Part shown: piece by piece, positions 22,770 through 34,717 of the stretch
Numbering within the stretch: position 1 is the stretch's first letter
Layout: each line of letters opens with the position of its first letter
Source of the DNA: Blattamonas nauphoetae
Lineage: Eukaryota; Preaxostyla; Oxymonadida
Assembly (NCBI GenBank): GCA_033064195.1
Contig: JARBJD010000278.1
Span: 34,803-98,802 of the forward strand
Direction: 5' to 3'
DNA length: 64,000 bases
Program-made: the position numbers and the translations under genes
The notes under the pieces: generated by a model
What the model was told of the DNA's origin: nothing
The model's database searches: none
Seen by the model: the letters and a program-made list of their open reading frames with translations, nothing else

Positions 22770-24150
22770 GCATGAACGTACGGAACAGTTATTAGAAACA
22801 GACAAGAACCAGTGATCCTTTCGATCGGTTTCTGGCTTCTTTTGGACAACACGCACTGTTTGTATGTGATCTTTGTCGGTTCTGGCATCACCTCATGGTT
22901 TCGTCTGCCAACACGATATGGAACACATCTGAGTGAACTCTTACCAATCAGATGATCACAACGACAATCAGCAGAAATGCTCCTTCTTCTCGTCCTGCGA
23001 TTTGTGTGTGGAAGCGAACGAGCCAGGCAGCTCAGAATGAAGAAGCAGAAAGATTGTGGTTGGGATGGTTCGGAATTGCCTGCAGATGCCCTTCTGACCA
23101 GAACCCACCCAAACTCCCTCTGAATTCGCCCACCACCGATCTCTTGTGAAGCTGATCGTCGCCCTCTGGCGACATCACATCGGTCCAGCTGAGTCGTCTC
23201 ACAGCAGCATCGTTGGAGAGGACCTGCTTCCACATTCGGAGTGTTTCCTCGCTCCTTCCTCAACACAACAGAACACCGTTTGCATGTCTCATCCTCAACT
23301 CTCGACAACATCATTCGATCACACAACGTCAATCTCTGTGACTGACCTGCTGAGATTGGATGAGACCTTCGAAGATGGGAATTGAGGGTGAACAACTGGG
23401 AGAATAATTTTGTATTGTGCCATCACAGTATGGTCTGTCACAAAAATCTAAAATTGGCATAATTAAGATTTGGTTGATCAGTACACATGAGAAAGGTGAA
23501 TTTTTGGATTTCAAGCCTGATCGAGCTTGAAATGGCCTTTTTTAGATCAGCACATTTTTGCACACTTTTTTTTGCAAAACAACTTCAAAAACAGTGAAAG
23601 GATGGAAAACAACAAAAAAAGAGGTCTCTATGTGAGATTATGGAAATAAATCGTCCATTAAAGAGAAAAATGGAAAAAACGTGAGATTTCTGTGATGATC
23701 GAGACAACTATGTTTTTTTTTAAAATGAAAAAAGTTCACAAATGATGTATTGCGAGATGATAGACGAAAAAAGTTGATTATTTTGGAGAATTTCTTCGTC
23801 TGTGCAATTTGGTGACGCGTGGCATTTTTCAAAAATATTCTCCCAACTGGAGAGCTGGGAAGAAGTTGGTGGAGCAGGGTGGGTGGAGTGAAGACGAGAC
23901 TGCACCGGAACAACAGCTTCACTCTTCGTGTTCAGGCATCCTTGAGTCATCAGACACTCCACACTCGTTCTCTGCACATCACACTCGCCGACTCCTCTTC
24001 TCGACTCTTCCGTCCTGTTTCATCTCATCTCATGTCCTGGAGACAGACGACACCAGATTCTCTCTCTCAACCAACAGCACCTCTACAGCCAAGCACATCT
24101 GCGAATGGGCAGACATCGACAGCTTCTTCGGTGATCGGATGTGAATCTTA
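22770..24150. other. Conserved unassigned stretch of unit 1
   Basis: This segment recurs at 28749-29660 and 36140-37030. Shared plus-strand blocks include GGCAGCTCAGAATGAAGAAG and TGGAGAGCTGGGAAGAAG. Frames on both strands stay open over 60-380 codons in different copies, but the longest frame differs between copies and neither gives a domain I know. It may be remains of a Ser-rich surface-protein gene. Unit 1 differs by carrying the 447-bp element at 23398-23844. Confidence 0.45.
23398..23844. mobile_element. 447-bp MITE, copy A
   Basis: The termini are GGGAGAATAATTTTG and, as reverse complement of the right end, GGGAGAATATTTTTG. AACT flanks both sides as a 4-bp target duplication. Removing it restores the sequence seen at the same place in units 2 and 3. 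The interior matches the 449-bp element at 35282-35730 (shared GGAAAACAACAAAAAAAGAG). No coding capacity. Confidence 0.75.
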
Positions 24151-24399
24151 GTGGAACGCAGAACTGATTGTCATATGGTAAAGTCGCAATAGTTGATCAA
24201 TCCACCAGTGATGAGATTAAGTTATCAGATGACTCCATCATTCTGCCCAATTGAACCACTCTCAAACTCGAGATTTAGAAAAATAATGTTGAAGTCAAAA
24301 TCAACACAGATTGATGAATGAAATGTGGTGGATTGGGCGAGATTTCGATGCGATTCATTGAAAAGTGAATTTTTCACTTCAACGAGGTCAGAAAACAAC

Positions 24400-25110
24400 A
24401 GAATCAAACCCTGATCGTCTGCAAACATGAACAAGAGCGATGACAAACATGTAGCTGGATAGATATTGCGTTGTGAGAATGAGTGAGGCAAGTGACAAAC
24501 CCACTAGTGAATGAGGAAGACCCAACAGGAGAGACAGTCTTTTCACAATGACAAAAGATGCATACACGCTGCGGAGAGATGAACAAGAACAAAAAGCACA
24601 ATCACATACATCCTGGAAAGAGATGAAAGAGAGGAGACACAATCTAAACATGAAGAGCAATTGCAGACCCTCTTTGGAGAAATGAAAGAAAAGGAGAGAT
24701 ACTCACTGAATGAATCTCAAAAGAGGAAAGAACACACGGATAGCTGGATGGAGTGATGGAGATCAAAAAACACAGCAAAATTGAACACCATTTAAGCAAG
24801 AAGAACAATCACATACTCACTGAGGAGAGATGAACAGGCAGAAAGGATCCAATCAGATCGAATGTTAAAAATGGGAAGGACATACGTCCAGCTGAATGGA
24901 TGGAGGGAGATCAAAGAACACAGTGGAGACGAACACAATCTGAACTAGAAGATGAATCACAGACGAACTTTGGACAGATAAACGAGAACAGGAGATACCG
25001 TCTGAACGAATAGCTGAAGAGACGAAAACACACGCATAGCTGAATGGAGGGAGATCAATGAGCACAGTGGAGACGAACAGAATCTGAACAAGAGAAAGAA
25101 ACACCCAATC
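24400..25110. repeat. Degenerate tandem array downstream of coiled-coil gene, unit 1
   Basis: Imperfect units of about 130-150 bp share GAGAGATGAAC, AGATCAAAGAACACAG and CACAATCTGAAC blocks. The array lies 3' of the coiled-coil gene on the minus strand, where it reads as pyrimidine-rich DNA. Homologous arrays lie at 30240-30965 and 37240-37960. Hydrophobic minus-strand frames across it are probably by-products. Confidence 0.6.
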
Positions 25111-25543
25111 TGGGAGATTCAGACCACAAACAGCTCAAAAGAAAGAAAAGCCAACCTTTCAGTTTGTAATTGATTCCTTTTCGGAGACACTCCTGATCCA
25201 CTCGAGTGTTTACCGCGTTGATTTGAGTACGCAGACTCGAAGTGTTTGAAGAGATGGACGAGTTGGTTTGTTGAAGTTGTTGTCGCAGTTCGTTGGAGAT
25301 CTGAGAGAGTTGAGAAGAAAGAGAAGAGATCTGGTTCTGTTGGGAACTTTGGGCAGAATTGATTTGATTTTGGAGTTGCTGCTTCACGCTCATTCTTTCT
25401 TCTTCGTTTGTCTTCTTTTCACTCTCGACTCTTGTGGTCAGTTCAGCGATCATTTCATGCAGTTGTGATATCAACTGATTTTGCTGTTCTACACGATTTT
25501 GGAGTGTTTGATTCCGCTCTTTCATCGTTTTCATATCAGTCAC
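25055..25543 (-). CDS. Coiled-coil protein, unit 1
   Basis: The first 130 or so residues form a strong Gln/Ser-rich heptad coiled coil (LQNRVEQQNQLISQLHEMI, VKQQLQNQINSAQSSQQNQ, SSLSSQLSQISNELRQQLQQ, SLRTQINAVNTRV). Homology between the three loci ends near ECLRKG, about 25185. The frame then runs into the downstream array, so the true 3' end or a splice site is probably near there. Upstream, codons DFRQLV continue in frame to a TAG|-like acceptor in unit 2, so a short first exon may be missing. It may be a structural or cytoskeletal protein; the function is unknown. Confidence 0.5.
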   Translation of the reverse strand: MTDMKTMKERNQTLQNRVEQQNQLISQLHEMIAELTTRVESEKKTNEEERMSVKQQLQNQINSAQSSQQNQISSLSSQLSQISNELRQQLQQTNSSISSNTSSLRTQINAVNTRVDQECLRKGINYKLKGWLFFLLSCLWSESPRLGVSFSCSDSVRLHCAH

Positions 25544-25859
25544 AAGTTGTCTGAAATCCTCATACTAAGTAAAGACACAATGGAATGGAAATTCAGGAAA
25601 GGAAAGAGAAGAACAGACAAAATCATTGGAAATGACTGATGTCTCAATTGGAGTTCCGGGAGATGGATGCGAAAACATTCGAATTTTTGTTATGGCATGT
25701 CACGCGAATTCCCCATCACCGTCTCGACTGGATCTTTGGAATGACTTTTAACAACCCTCTTCACGACAGTATACTCTTCAAAACTCGTTGCTTCGACTCC
25801 TGCCCATTTTTGAATTCTCAAAATCATTAATACCAGAGATGGGGAATCTACCCACAATG

Positions 25860-26490
25860 ACAGCGACTGTTTCTGTACCTACTCGCTCATGTTTGTCCCT
25901 TTTTTCGATCCTTATGCATCTTCCTTCTTCAGCATTCTTGAATTGGAATAGAAATCCAGTTCGATCACTTTCAAAACGATTGGAGATCTACCATTCTCTT
26001 GTTCAAGTGGTGAAAGAGAACAAAGCATTCAGTCCTTCACTGGTCGACAAAGCTGTGTTATTTCTGAGACAGTTTCAGCTATTTACTGAGAAAGATGTCG
26101 ATTCGTTCGTCTTTGGCATCGTTCCCTCATCACAACTTGACTTGTCGAGAGCGGTTCTAGAGTCAGTGACTGTCCTGATTTCGTTGTCCAATCTTCGCTT
26201 TACGAAAGCAACAATAGCACTCGTGCTTCGCATTATCGTGTTCTGTTCCATCAACACTCTTCTCAAGCTCGTCAGCGATGGTCTTGTCCCTCAACTCATC
26301 TCCTCTCTCAACCCGCTGTCTCTCTCGTTCGCTGATGCTGACGATGTTCACATTCACCTCATGAGAATCATCGACGAGACTCTCACTCTGTCCACTCGAA
26401 CAGAACTCGAATCTCTCAACATTCACGATGCTGATGAACAACAAGCAGTGCATGAAACAGTCATCGATCAAGTTCTGTTACCATCGGAAG
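25860..26490 (+). pseudogene. ARM-B family member fused to TOG 3' segment, unit 1
   Basis: This is related to ARM-A but forms its own group: FLNWNRNPVRSLSKRLEIYHSLVQVVK, KAFSPSLVDKAV, ATIALVLRIIVF, LVPQLISSLNPLSLSFADADDVHIHLM. At SEGYL, which matches PSEKYI in ARM-A, the sequence switches to the 3' half of the TOG gene and the frame is lost within about 45 codons. The carboxy third of ARM-B is therefore replaced. Confidence 0.7.
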
Positions 26491-27501
26491 GATATCTTCG
26501 ACCCAACATTCACACCGTCAGCTTCATTCCGCTCAACACGATCCGACCTCAAATGCCCGCGCTCGCGTCTTGTGCGGAGAAGACGAGCTGACTCAGAAGG
26601 AAAAGTGGAGGGAATCGAACCAATCATTCCAACATCATCATTTTCACGAGAGATGGAGCAGCGTTCAAGAACGAACGACACAAACCGCGATCTTCGACCT
26701 CCAACCAACACTTTCGATGACCTCCCGACCGTCTTTCCGAATCAGCCACGCACATCAACCACGTCGGAGTCGCACACGATGCTTAGTCAGCCAAACACAT
26801 CGTCCTCTTCTCAACCAACATCTCGACTTGCCCTTTCTCGTCGTTCTCGCAAATCGACGCAGACACGAAATGAAGAACGACGCGGTGGATTGGATCCGGT
26901 GCGACGAGGACAGACGAGCAGCGTGGAAGTGAGTGGGAGCGTGGCGATTTCAGTGGAACAGATGCTGTTTGATCTGCGGTCGTTTGACCCAACACAGCAG
27001 ATTCAGGGTCTTCAGACCCTCGAAACATTGCTGACCACCATCCCCATCCCCACCATTTGTTTTGTTGCTCACATTTCGACCAACACGCTGGAGCCGTCAT
27101 TCTCTCGCTCACCGTCACCCCAACACCTCCACTCACCCCCTCTCACATCACAACACTCGATGCATTCGCCTGTGTCCGTTTCATCCTCTTCTTCTCATAC
27201 AGTCCCAAGAAACATCACGTCCGGCTGTGCCATTATCTTGAACAATCTCGTTCCGCTTTTGGACGACGATTGTGACGACGTGCAGGAAAAGGCGATTCTG
27301 GTTCTTGGAAACACGTTTACGATCCTTCGGAGCGGAATGGAGGACAGGCTGAAGGCGATCTGCGACATTCTCCGATGTGCCTCGAAACAGAATGGTCAGA
27401 GAGCAAGTCAAGCAGCAAGGGACCTTCTCCACAGTTTTGTGGATGTTGAGGATTGGATGGATCGGCGTGTGTTGCAGACTGCGTTAGAATCTCCAAGATG
27501 A
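26491..27501 (+). pseudogene. Duplicated 3' half of TOG gene, copy 2
   Basis: The nucleotide sequence is nearly identical to 20818-21829, from FDPTFTPSASFRS to the stop. The frame is fully open, but its natural 5' half, including the TOG domain, is missing, and the ARM-B codons upstream are out of frame with it. The downstream flank, into the next ARM-A gene, is also copied. Confidence 0.85.
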
Positions 27502-27603
27502 GACAACGACTCATTATTGTAACGAATGCAAAGAAGCGCGGATTTATTCATTTTGTTTCCTTGTTCTCGGAGAGCATGGTCTCTTTTTATCATTAAGGAT
27601 TCG

Positions 27604-28748
27604 TTTTAAATGATTCATAGCATGTTCTCCTTCGATCTCACCCATAACGCACGAAATCTATTGGAATCCAGAGAATGACTGAAATAACCGCGAAACCGTC
27701 CTCCTACCCTGATTCATCTTGCCCTTCTATCTCGTCGCACTCTTTTTCATGCCATCCAGTCTGTTGTTCTTTCCTGAATTAGGACGAGGAAGAACACGAA
27801 ACAAAACAGGAACAGGCCTTTGTATTTTGTTCTCTCATTGCCACTGTGAAGTCCACCCCTGTCCTTGATGACTCTCTGGAAGCGAAAGCTGTGAGATTTC
27901 TCAAATTTATGATTCCGTCTTCGCGAGAATTCGCAGATGCTTTTCTCCGCAACCTTGCATCGAATTCTGATGATTCATTGACCAACTTCACACAATCCAT
28001 TGGGGTACTCCTTTCTTCACCTAATCGAGCAATCACCACAACAGCAATGGAGATGGTCGCAAGGCTGATCTGGAACAGCTCTGCCAAAAGCCGCCTTGCC
28101 CTCGTCAAAGCTGATCTAATCCCTCGACTCGTCAACACTCTTCATCATCTGTCTCTTTCATTCACTGAAGCAGTCGATATCCACATCCATATCATGAAAA
28201 TCATCCGGATCGCTGTCTGGCTCGCAACTCCGAATGGGCTCGCGCGACTCGCACTTGAAAATGGGCATGAGAAACAAGCTGTTCACGAGACGGTTCTGAC
28301 AAAACTTCTCATTCCTTCTGAGCAATATATTTGTCATTTTTGCGTGAACAGATTTTCGATTGTCGATGGAGACCAATCCGTCCTTTTTCTGGAAGTCCTT
28401 GCCACAGTCCTCCGGATATGTCCATATTATCCACAGACAATGGATTTTGTACTGAATGTGCCAGTATTCCTCACAATTTCCAGTTGTCTCACATTCTTCG
28501 AAAAACATGGCTCAATCTTGTCTTTCCTGTCAGACATGAACGATGCCCAGCGGGAATGGAACGAAGAAGGCGAAGACGTGCGGGAGATGTGGAAGACAGT
28601 GCATCGAATGTTGAGAATGGAGGGCTTCGAAGATCTGATTGAGATCAAACTGCAAAACGCCAGAAATGGGGACTTTGGAGGATGGATTGCTTATAAATCG
28701 ATCGAATGGAACAACCAGCTGGGCATGAACGTACAGAACAGTTATTAG
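27604..28748 (+). pseudogene. ARM-A family copy with a nonsense codon, unit 2
   Basis: The sequence is collinear with the full family, ending EWNNQLGMN. The Trp of the LNWDEE motif is TAG at about 27780, which cuts the leader from the body. After it the frame is open from IATVKSTPVLDD to the end (300 codons from 27846). Translation could restart downstream, so a shorter product is possible. Confidence 0.75.
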
Positions 28749-29660
28749 AAACAGACAAGAACCAGTGATCCTTTCGATCGGTTTCTGGCTTCTTTTGGAC
28801 AACACGCACAGTTTGTGTGTGATCTTCGTCGGTTCTGGCATCACCTCATGGTTTCGTCTGCCAGCACGATTATGAACACATCTGAGCGAACTCTTACCAA
28901 TCAGATGATCACAACGACAATCAGCAGAAATGCTCCTTCTTCTCGTCCTGCGATTTGTGTGTGGAAGCGAACGAGCCAGGCAGCTCAGAATGAAGAAGCA
29001 GAAAGATTGTGGTTGGGATGGTTCGGAATTGCCTCCAGATGCCCTTCTGATCAGAACCCGTCCATACTTCCTCTGCACTCGCCCATCCCAAATTTCTTGT
29101 GAAAGTGATCGTCGCCCTCTGACGACATCACACCATTCCAGCTGGGTCAGCTCGCGCCAGCATCGTCGGAGAGGACCTGCTTCGACATTCGCATTGTTTC
29201 CTCGCTCATTCCTCAACACAACAGAACACCATTTGCATGTCTCATCCAAAACTCTCGACGACGTCATTCGAACACACAACGTCAGTCTCCGTGACTGGCC
29301 TGCTGAGATTGGATGACAACTTCGAAGATGGGAATTGAGGGTGAACAACTGGAGAGCTGGGAAGAAGTTGGTGGAGCAGGGTGGGTGGAGTGAAGACGAG
29401 ACTGAAAAGGATCGACAGTTTCTTCCTTCGTGTTCGGCCATCGTTGAGCGATCGGACACACTCCACACTCGTTCTCTGCACATCACACTCGCCGCCTCCT
29501 CTTCTCGACACTTCTGTCCAGTTTCATCGCCTCTCGTGTCCTGAAAACCGAAGACAAACCAATTCTCTCTCTCAACCAACAACACCACCCATCCAGAGAA
29601 GCACATCTGCGAATTGGCAGATATCGACGACGTCTTCGGTGGACGAAACGGGAACTGAGT
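28749..29660. other. Conserved unassigned stretch of unit 2
   Basis: Second copy of the 22770-24150 segment, without the 447-bp element. One minus-strand frame is open across nearly all of it (to 29669), and plus-strand frames are open for over 120 codons. Because opposing frames are both open and no domain is seen, I do not call a gene. 29661-30239 holds nothing I can assign. Confidence 0.4.
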
Positions 29661-30239
29661 AGAGAACATGGCAGGACTTCATTTTGCTGTCTTCGAATGG
29701 AGACACTTCTCAGACTGTCTTCAGACGAAGCACTTATAAGATGTCATCGATGTTCACTCTGTCCATCTGACAAACACGCAACAGACATCATAGAGTTGAA
29801 TGTGGGAGAAACGACGATCAGCTCCTCGTCACCTCCAACACACCATGTACGTCGTCTCGCTAATCTGGAAGAGAAGAACTTTAACTGACATCACATTCTT
29901 TCTTTGATCGTCATTTCACATGTTGTTCAATCCACGAAATCTGCCCCACAACGACAACATGATCATTTCACATGAATGCATCAACGAATCCAACACTTCG
30001 CACTCATCCCATCTGAAAAATGCCAACCATCTCCATTCCGAAGAATGGGCAGACTCTCCGCCTTCCCAGTGATCCAGATGACTCCATCGTCCTGTCCAAC
30101 CGACTCGCTTTCAAACTCGAGTTTTAGAAAGACGATGTGGAAGTCTGAATCAACACAGATTGGGGAATGAAATGTGGTGGATTTGGCGAGATTTCGATGC
30201 GATTCACTGAAAAGTGAACGATGACCTTCAACACGATCA

Positions 30240-30965
30240 GAAGACAACAAAACAAAACCCTGATGGTCTACAAACATGAACAAGAACGATGACACACATG
30301 GAGCTGGATTGAGATGACGATGTGAGAATGAGAGCTGAAAGAGACATACTGCCTACGGAACGGTGAAGACACAACAGGAAAGACAGTCGATTGAACAATG
30401 AGAAGAGATGTAAACCAACTGTGGAGAGATGAATGAATAGGAAAAGAAACGAGGACACACTGACCGCTGAATGAAGAGCGAGATATCGTAGACACAGTGG
30501 AAACGAACACAATCTGAACAAGAACGACTAGAGCACACTTTCTGTAGAGAGATGAACAAGCAGAGGAGAGAGAATCTGATCTTGAAGAACAATCACATAC
30601 CCGCTGGGGAGAGATGAAAGAGAGGAGACACAAGATAAACAGGAAGAAGCACAGACGAACTTTGGAGAGATGAACAAGCAGAAGAGATACGTTCTGAACG
30701 AATCTCAAAAGAAAAAAGAACACACGGAGCTCTGAATGGATGGAGTGATGGAGATCAAAGAACATAGCAGAATCGAACACCCTTTGATCAAGAAGAACAG
30801 TCACATACCCACTGAGGAGAGATGAACAAGAAGAAAGGATCCAATCAGAACGAATGTCAAAAGATACGAGAACACACGTATCGCTGGATTCATGGAGGGA
30901 AATCAAAGAACACGGTGGATGAACACAATCTGAAGAAAAAGAAGATACATCCAATCTTAGATGTT
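30240..30965. repeat. Degenerate tandem array, unit 2
   Basis: Same arrangement as 24400-25110, again on the 3' side of the coiled-coil gene. Recurrent blocks are GGAGAGATGAACAAG, CAATCTGAACAAGAA and GGAGATCAAAGAACA. Confidence 0.6.
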
Positions 30966-31479
30966 CAGACCACCAGCTCAAAAGATAGAAAAACCAACTT
31001 TTCAGTCTGTATGAGATGTCTTTTCGGAGACACTCATTGTTCACTCGAGTGTTCACTGTGTTGATTTGAGTACGCAGACTCGATGTGGTTGACGAGAGGG
31101 ACGAGATGGACGAGTTGGTTTGTTGAAGTTGTTGTCGCAGTTCGGTGGAGATCTGAGAGAGTTGAGAAGAAAGAGAAGAGATCTGGCCATGATGGGAACT
31201 TTGGGCAGAATTGATTTGATTTTGGAGTTGTTGTTTTACGTTCATTCTTGCTTCTTCATTCGTTTTCTTTTCTCTTTCGACTTTTGCGGTCAGTCCAGAG
31301 ATCATTTCATTCTGCTGATGAAGTTGACTCTTCTGTTGGGATATCAACTGTGATTGTTGTTCGATCTGTTTCTGCTGAATAGTAATAGTCTGTTTTGATG
31401 CCTCAAGATCACTTTCCAGATGGTCCACACGCTTTTGGAGTGTTAGCTTCTCCTCTTTCAACACTTTCACGTCTGTCAC
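30268..31479 (-). CDS. Coiled-coil protein, unit 2
   Basis: Residues 1-155 form a continuous coiled coil, longer than in the other units by an insert of Gln-rich heptads (SDLEASKQTITIQQKQIEQQSQ). The strictly conserved core is NEEARMNVKQQLQNQINSAQSS...RQQLQQTNSSISS. After ECLRKDISYRLK the frame happens to stay open through the downstream array, giving Ser/Phe/Cys-rich hydrophobic sequence to 403 codons. I think the real protein or exon ends near 31000. At the 5' side the frame continues upstream to a TTTAG acceptor-like site near 31500. Confidence 0.5.
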   Translation of the reverse strand: MTDVKVLKEEKLTLQKRVDHLESDLEASKQTITIQQKQIEQQSQLISQQKSQLHQQNEMISGLTAKVEREKKTNEEARMNVKQQLQNQINSAQSSHHGQISSLSSQLSQISTELRQQLQQTNSSISSLSSTTSSLRTQINTVNTRVNNECLRKDISYRLKSWFFYLLSWWSEHLRLDVSSFSSDCVHPPCSLISLHESSDTCVLVSFDIRSDWILSSCSSLLSGYVTVLLDQRVFDSAMFFDLHHSIHSELRVFFFLLRFVQNVSLLLVHLSKVRLCFFLFILCLLSFISPQRVCDCSSRSDSLSSACSSLYRKCALVVLVQIVFVSTVSTISRSSFSGQCVLVSFPIHSSLHSWFTSLLIVQSTVFPVVSSPFRRQYVSFSSHSHIVISIQLHVCHRSCSCL

Positions 31480-31799
31480 AAGTTGTCTGAAATCCTCGTA
31501 CTAAACAAAGACACAATGGAATGGAAATTCAGGAAAGGAAAGAAGAGAAAAGACAAAGTCATTGGAGATGACTGATGTCTCAATTGGAGTTCCGGAAGAT
31601 GGATTCGAAAACATTTGAATTTTTGTTATGGCAAGTGATTCCAAAAGTCCAATACCGTCTCGATTGGATCTTTGGATTGACTTTTAACAACCCTCTTCAC
31701 GAGAGAATTCTCTTCAAGACTCGTTGCTTCGACTCCAGTCCATCGTTGAATTCTCAAATACATGAAGTCTACAGGTAGGGAGTCTTCGCAACTGAAGAT

Positions 31800-32430
31800 G
31801 ACTTTTTCTGGACCTACTCGCTCGTGTATGCCCCATTACCAGTCTTTTTGAATCTTCATTCGACAGCATTCTTGAATTGGAATGGAAAACCAGTCAGATC
31901 ACTTTCTAAACGCTTGGAAATCTACCATTCTCTGGTCCAAGTGGTGAAAGACAAAAAAGCATTCAGTCCTTCACTGGAAGACAAAGCGGTGTCATTTCTG
32001 AGACAGATCGAGCGATTTTCTGAGAATGAGGTCGCTTCGATCGTCATTGGCATCGTTCCCTCATCACAACTTGAATCGTCAAGTGCGTTTCTTGAATCAG
32101 TGGCTGTCCTGATCTAATTGTCCAATCTTCGCATTACGAAAGCAACAATAGCACTCGTGTTTCGCATTATCGTGTTCTGTTCCATCAACACTCTTCTCAA
32201 GCTCGTCAGTGTTGGCCTCGTCCCTCAACTCATCTCCACTCTCAACCCACTCTCTCTCTCGTTCGCTGACGCTGACGATATTCACATTCACGTCATGAGA
32301 ATCATCGACGATGCTCTCTCTCTGTCCACTCCAACAGAACTGGAATCTTTCAACATTCACGATGCTCATGAACAAGAAGCAGTGCATGACACAGTTGTCA
32401 ATGACGTGCTGTTTCCATCGGAAGAATTTC
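31800..32430 (+). pseudogene. ARM-B family member fused to TOG 3' segment, unit 2
   Basis: Same organisation as 25860-26490, with a TAA near 32116 (VAVLI stop LSNLRITK) and the same switch to TOG sequence after PSEEFL. Since both units share the junction, the fusion came before the duplication. Confidence 0.7.
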
Positions 32431-33435
32431 TTCAACCCAACATTCACACCGTCAGCTTCATTCCGCTCAACACGATCAGATCTCAAAAGCCCACGCTCGC
32501 GACTTGTGCGGAGAAGACGAGCTGATTCAGAAGGAAAAGTGGAGGGAATCGAACCAACTATTCCAACATCATCATTTTCACGAGAGATGGAGCAGCGTTC
32601 AAGAACGAACGACACAAACCGCGATCTTCGACCTCCAACCAACACTTTCGATGACCTCCCGACCGTCTTTCCGAATCAGCCACGCACATCAACCACGTCG
32701 GAGTCGCACACGATGCTTAGTCAGCCAAACACATCGTCCTCTTCTCAACCAACATCTCGACTTGCCCTTTCTCGTCGTTCTCGCAAATCGACGCAGACAC
32801 GAAATGAAGAACGACGCGGTGGATTGGATCCGGTGCGACGAGGACAGACGAGCAGCGTGGAAGTGAGTGGGAGCGTGGCGATTTCAGTGGAACAGATGCT
32901 GTTTGATCTGCGGTCGTTTGACCCAACACAACAGATTCAGGGTCTTCAGACCCTCGAAACATTGCTGACCACCATCCCCATCCCCACCATTTGTTTTGTT
33001 GCTCACATTTCGACCAACACGCTGGAGCCGTCATTCTCTCGCTCACCGTCACCCCAACACCTCCACTCACCCCCTCTCACATCACAACACTCGATGCATT
33101 CGCCTGTGTCCGTTTCATCCTCTTCTTCTCATACAGTCCCAAGAAACATCACGTCCGGCTGTGCCATTATCTTGAACAATCTCGTTCCGCTTTTGGACGA
33201 CGATTGTGACGACGTGCAGGAAAAGGCGATTCTGGTTCTTGGAAACACGTTTACGATCCTTCGGAGCGGAATGGAGGACAGGCTGAAGGCGATCTGCGAC
33301 ATTCTCCGATGTGCCTCGAAACAGAATGGTCAGAGAGCAAGTCAAGCAGCAAGGGACCTTCTTCACAGTTTTGTGGACGTTGAGGATTGGATTGATCGGC
33401 GTGTGTTGCAGACTGCCTTAGAATCTCCAAGATGA
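32431..33435 (+). pseudogene. Duplicated 3' half of TOG gene, copy 3
   Basis: Nearly identical to 20825-21829 and to copy 2, open to the normal stop and lacking the TOG domain half. Its 3' flank leads straight into the next ARM-A gene. Confidence 0.85.
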
Positions 33436-33723
33436 GAAAACGACTGATCATCATAACGAATGCAAAGACGCGCGGATTTATTCATTTTGTTTCCTTGTTC
33501 TCGGAGAGAATGGTCTCTTTTTATCATTAAGGATTCGTTTATTTGATTCATAGCATGTTCTCTTTCGATCTCACCCATAACGAGCGAAATCAATCAGAAT
33601 CCCGAAGAATGACTGGAATAAACGCGATACCGTCCTCCTTCACTGATTGCCCTTGCCATATCACCGCTACACACTCTTTCACATACCTTCCGGACTGTTC
33701 TTCTCTCCAGCGTTGGTGCGACG

Positions 33724-34717
33724 TATCGGGGTGGCGGGAAAAACTTGGGCGGGCTCTTAGTCGATTCTGGCACTATTTAGCTTAATTTTCACTTCATACA
33801 GTGCCTTTACATGTTTCCTATTTTCAAAAAACACCAAGTAAAAAAATCATAGTGTCCTGACCAGAGAGAACAGCGAGGTGAAAGATCAGATCTGAACGAC
33901 TATGACTCTTTTTCTCAACAAAATGGAAAATTTCAGACATTTAGACTAATTTACACTCATTTCAGAAGAAGATGTAGCAATTGAATCAATACATGACAGG
34001 GAGATGTCATCTGTTTTTTTTCCAGAATCGAGATGATCATCCTTCCTTTATCGTCAATTCGTAGTTTGATCTCCCAGCCAGTTATTGAACTGGCTGTAGC
34101 TTCTGTCCAGCACGGTGATTAAACATATCCTGATGAATAATGACCAAGATCCTGAAAACAACGTCGATGATCGAAAAAAATTGCAATTCAGTGTTTATAT
34201 TCAGATTCCTTTGAATACGTGAGGAGTAATGAGAAAACGGCAAGAAATACAAACCAGTCTGGTTTTATCCCTGAATCAACGATGTCGTGTTTCACCGCTT
34301 GATCATGACGTCAGATGTGATGATTGGCACTTTCCACGATGCCCCGTGCATTCATGAAGGGGGTCGATTCGTTTCATCCTGAAAAAGATGACGTGACAAC
34401 GGCGATTCTCAAACAGAGTTAAAAATCTCGATGATATTTCCCTGTCATGTATTGATTCAATTGCTACATCTTCTTCTGAAATGAGTGTAAATTAGTCTAA
34501 ATGTCTGAAATTTTCCATTTTGTTGAGAAAAAGAGTCATAGTCGTTCAGATCTGATCTTTCACCTCGCTGTTCTCTCTGGTCAGGACACTATGATTTTTT
34601 TACTTGGTGTTTTTTGAAAATAGGAAACATGTAAAGGCACTGTATGAAGTGAAAATTAAGCTAAATAGTGCCAGAATCGACTAAGAGCCCGCCCAAGTTT
34701 TTCCCGCCACCCCGATA
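33724..34717. mobile_element. 994-bp foldback element with 288-bp inverted repeats
   Basis: The arms at 33724-34011 and 34430-34717 are both 288 bases long. They read as near-perfect reverse complements, both starting TATCGGGGTGGCGGGAAAA from outside. The 418-bp centre has no recognisable gene. The flanks give at best a 3-bp duplication (GAC). The sequence could form a long hairpin. It interrupts an ARM-A gene. Confidence 0.85.

Noticed and set aside
24400..25110. CRISPR-like array
   Set aside because: Units are long, degenerate and without constant repeat/unique spacer alternation; the context is eukaryotic.
28530..29669. 379-codon minus-strand frame in the unassigned stretch of unit 2
   Set aside because: Shorter and differently bounded in the other two copies, opposing frames equally open, no domain; kept only as an unassigned repeat segment.
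30268..30990. C-terminal 240 codons of the unit 2 coiled-coil frame as real protein
   Set aside because: They read through the repeat array and are not kept in the other two copies; probably beyond the true end.
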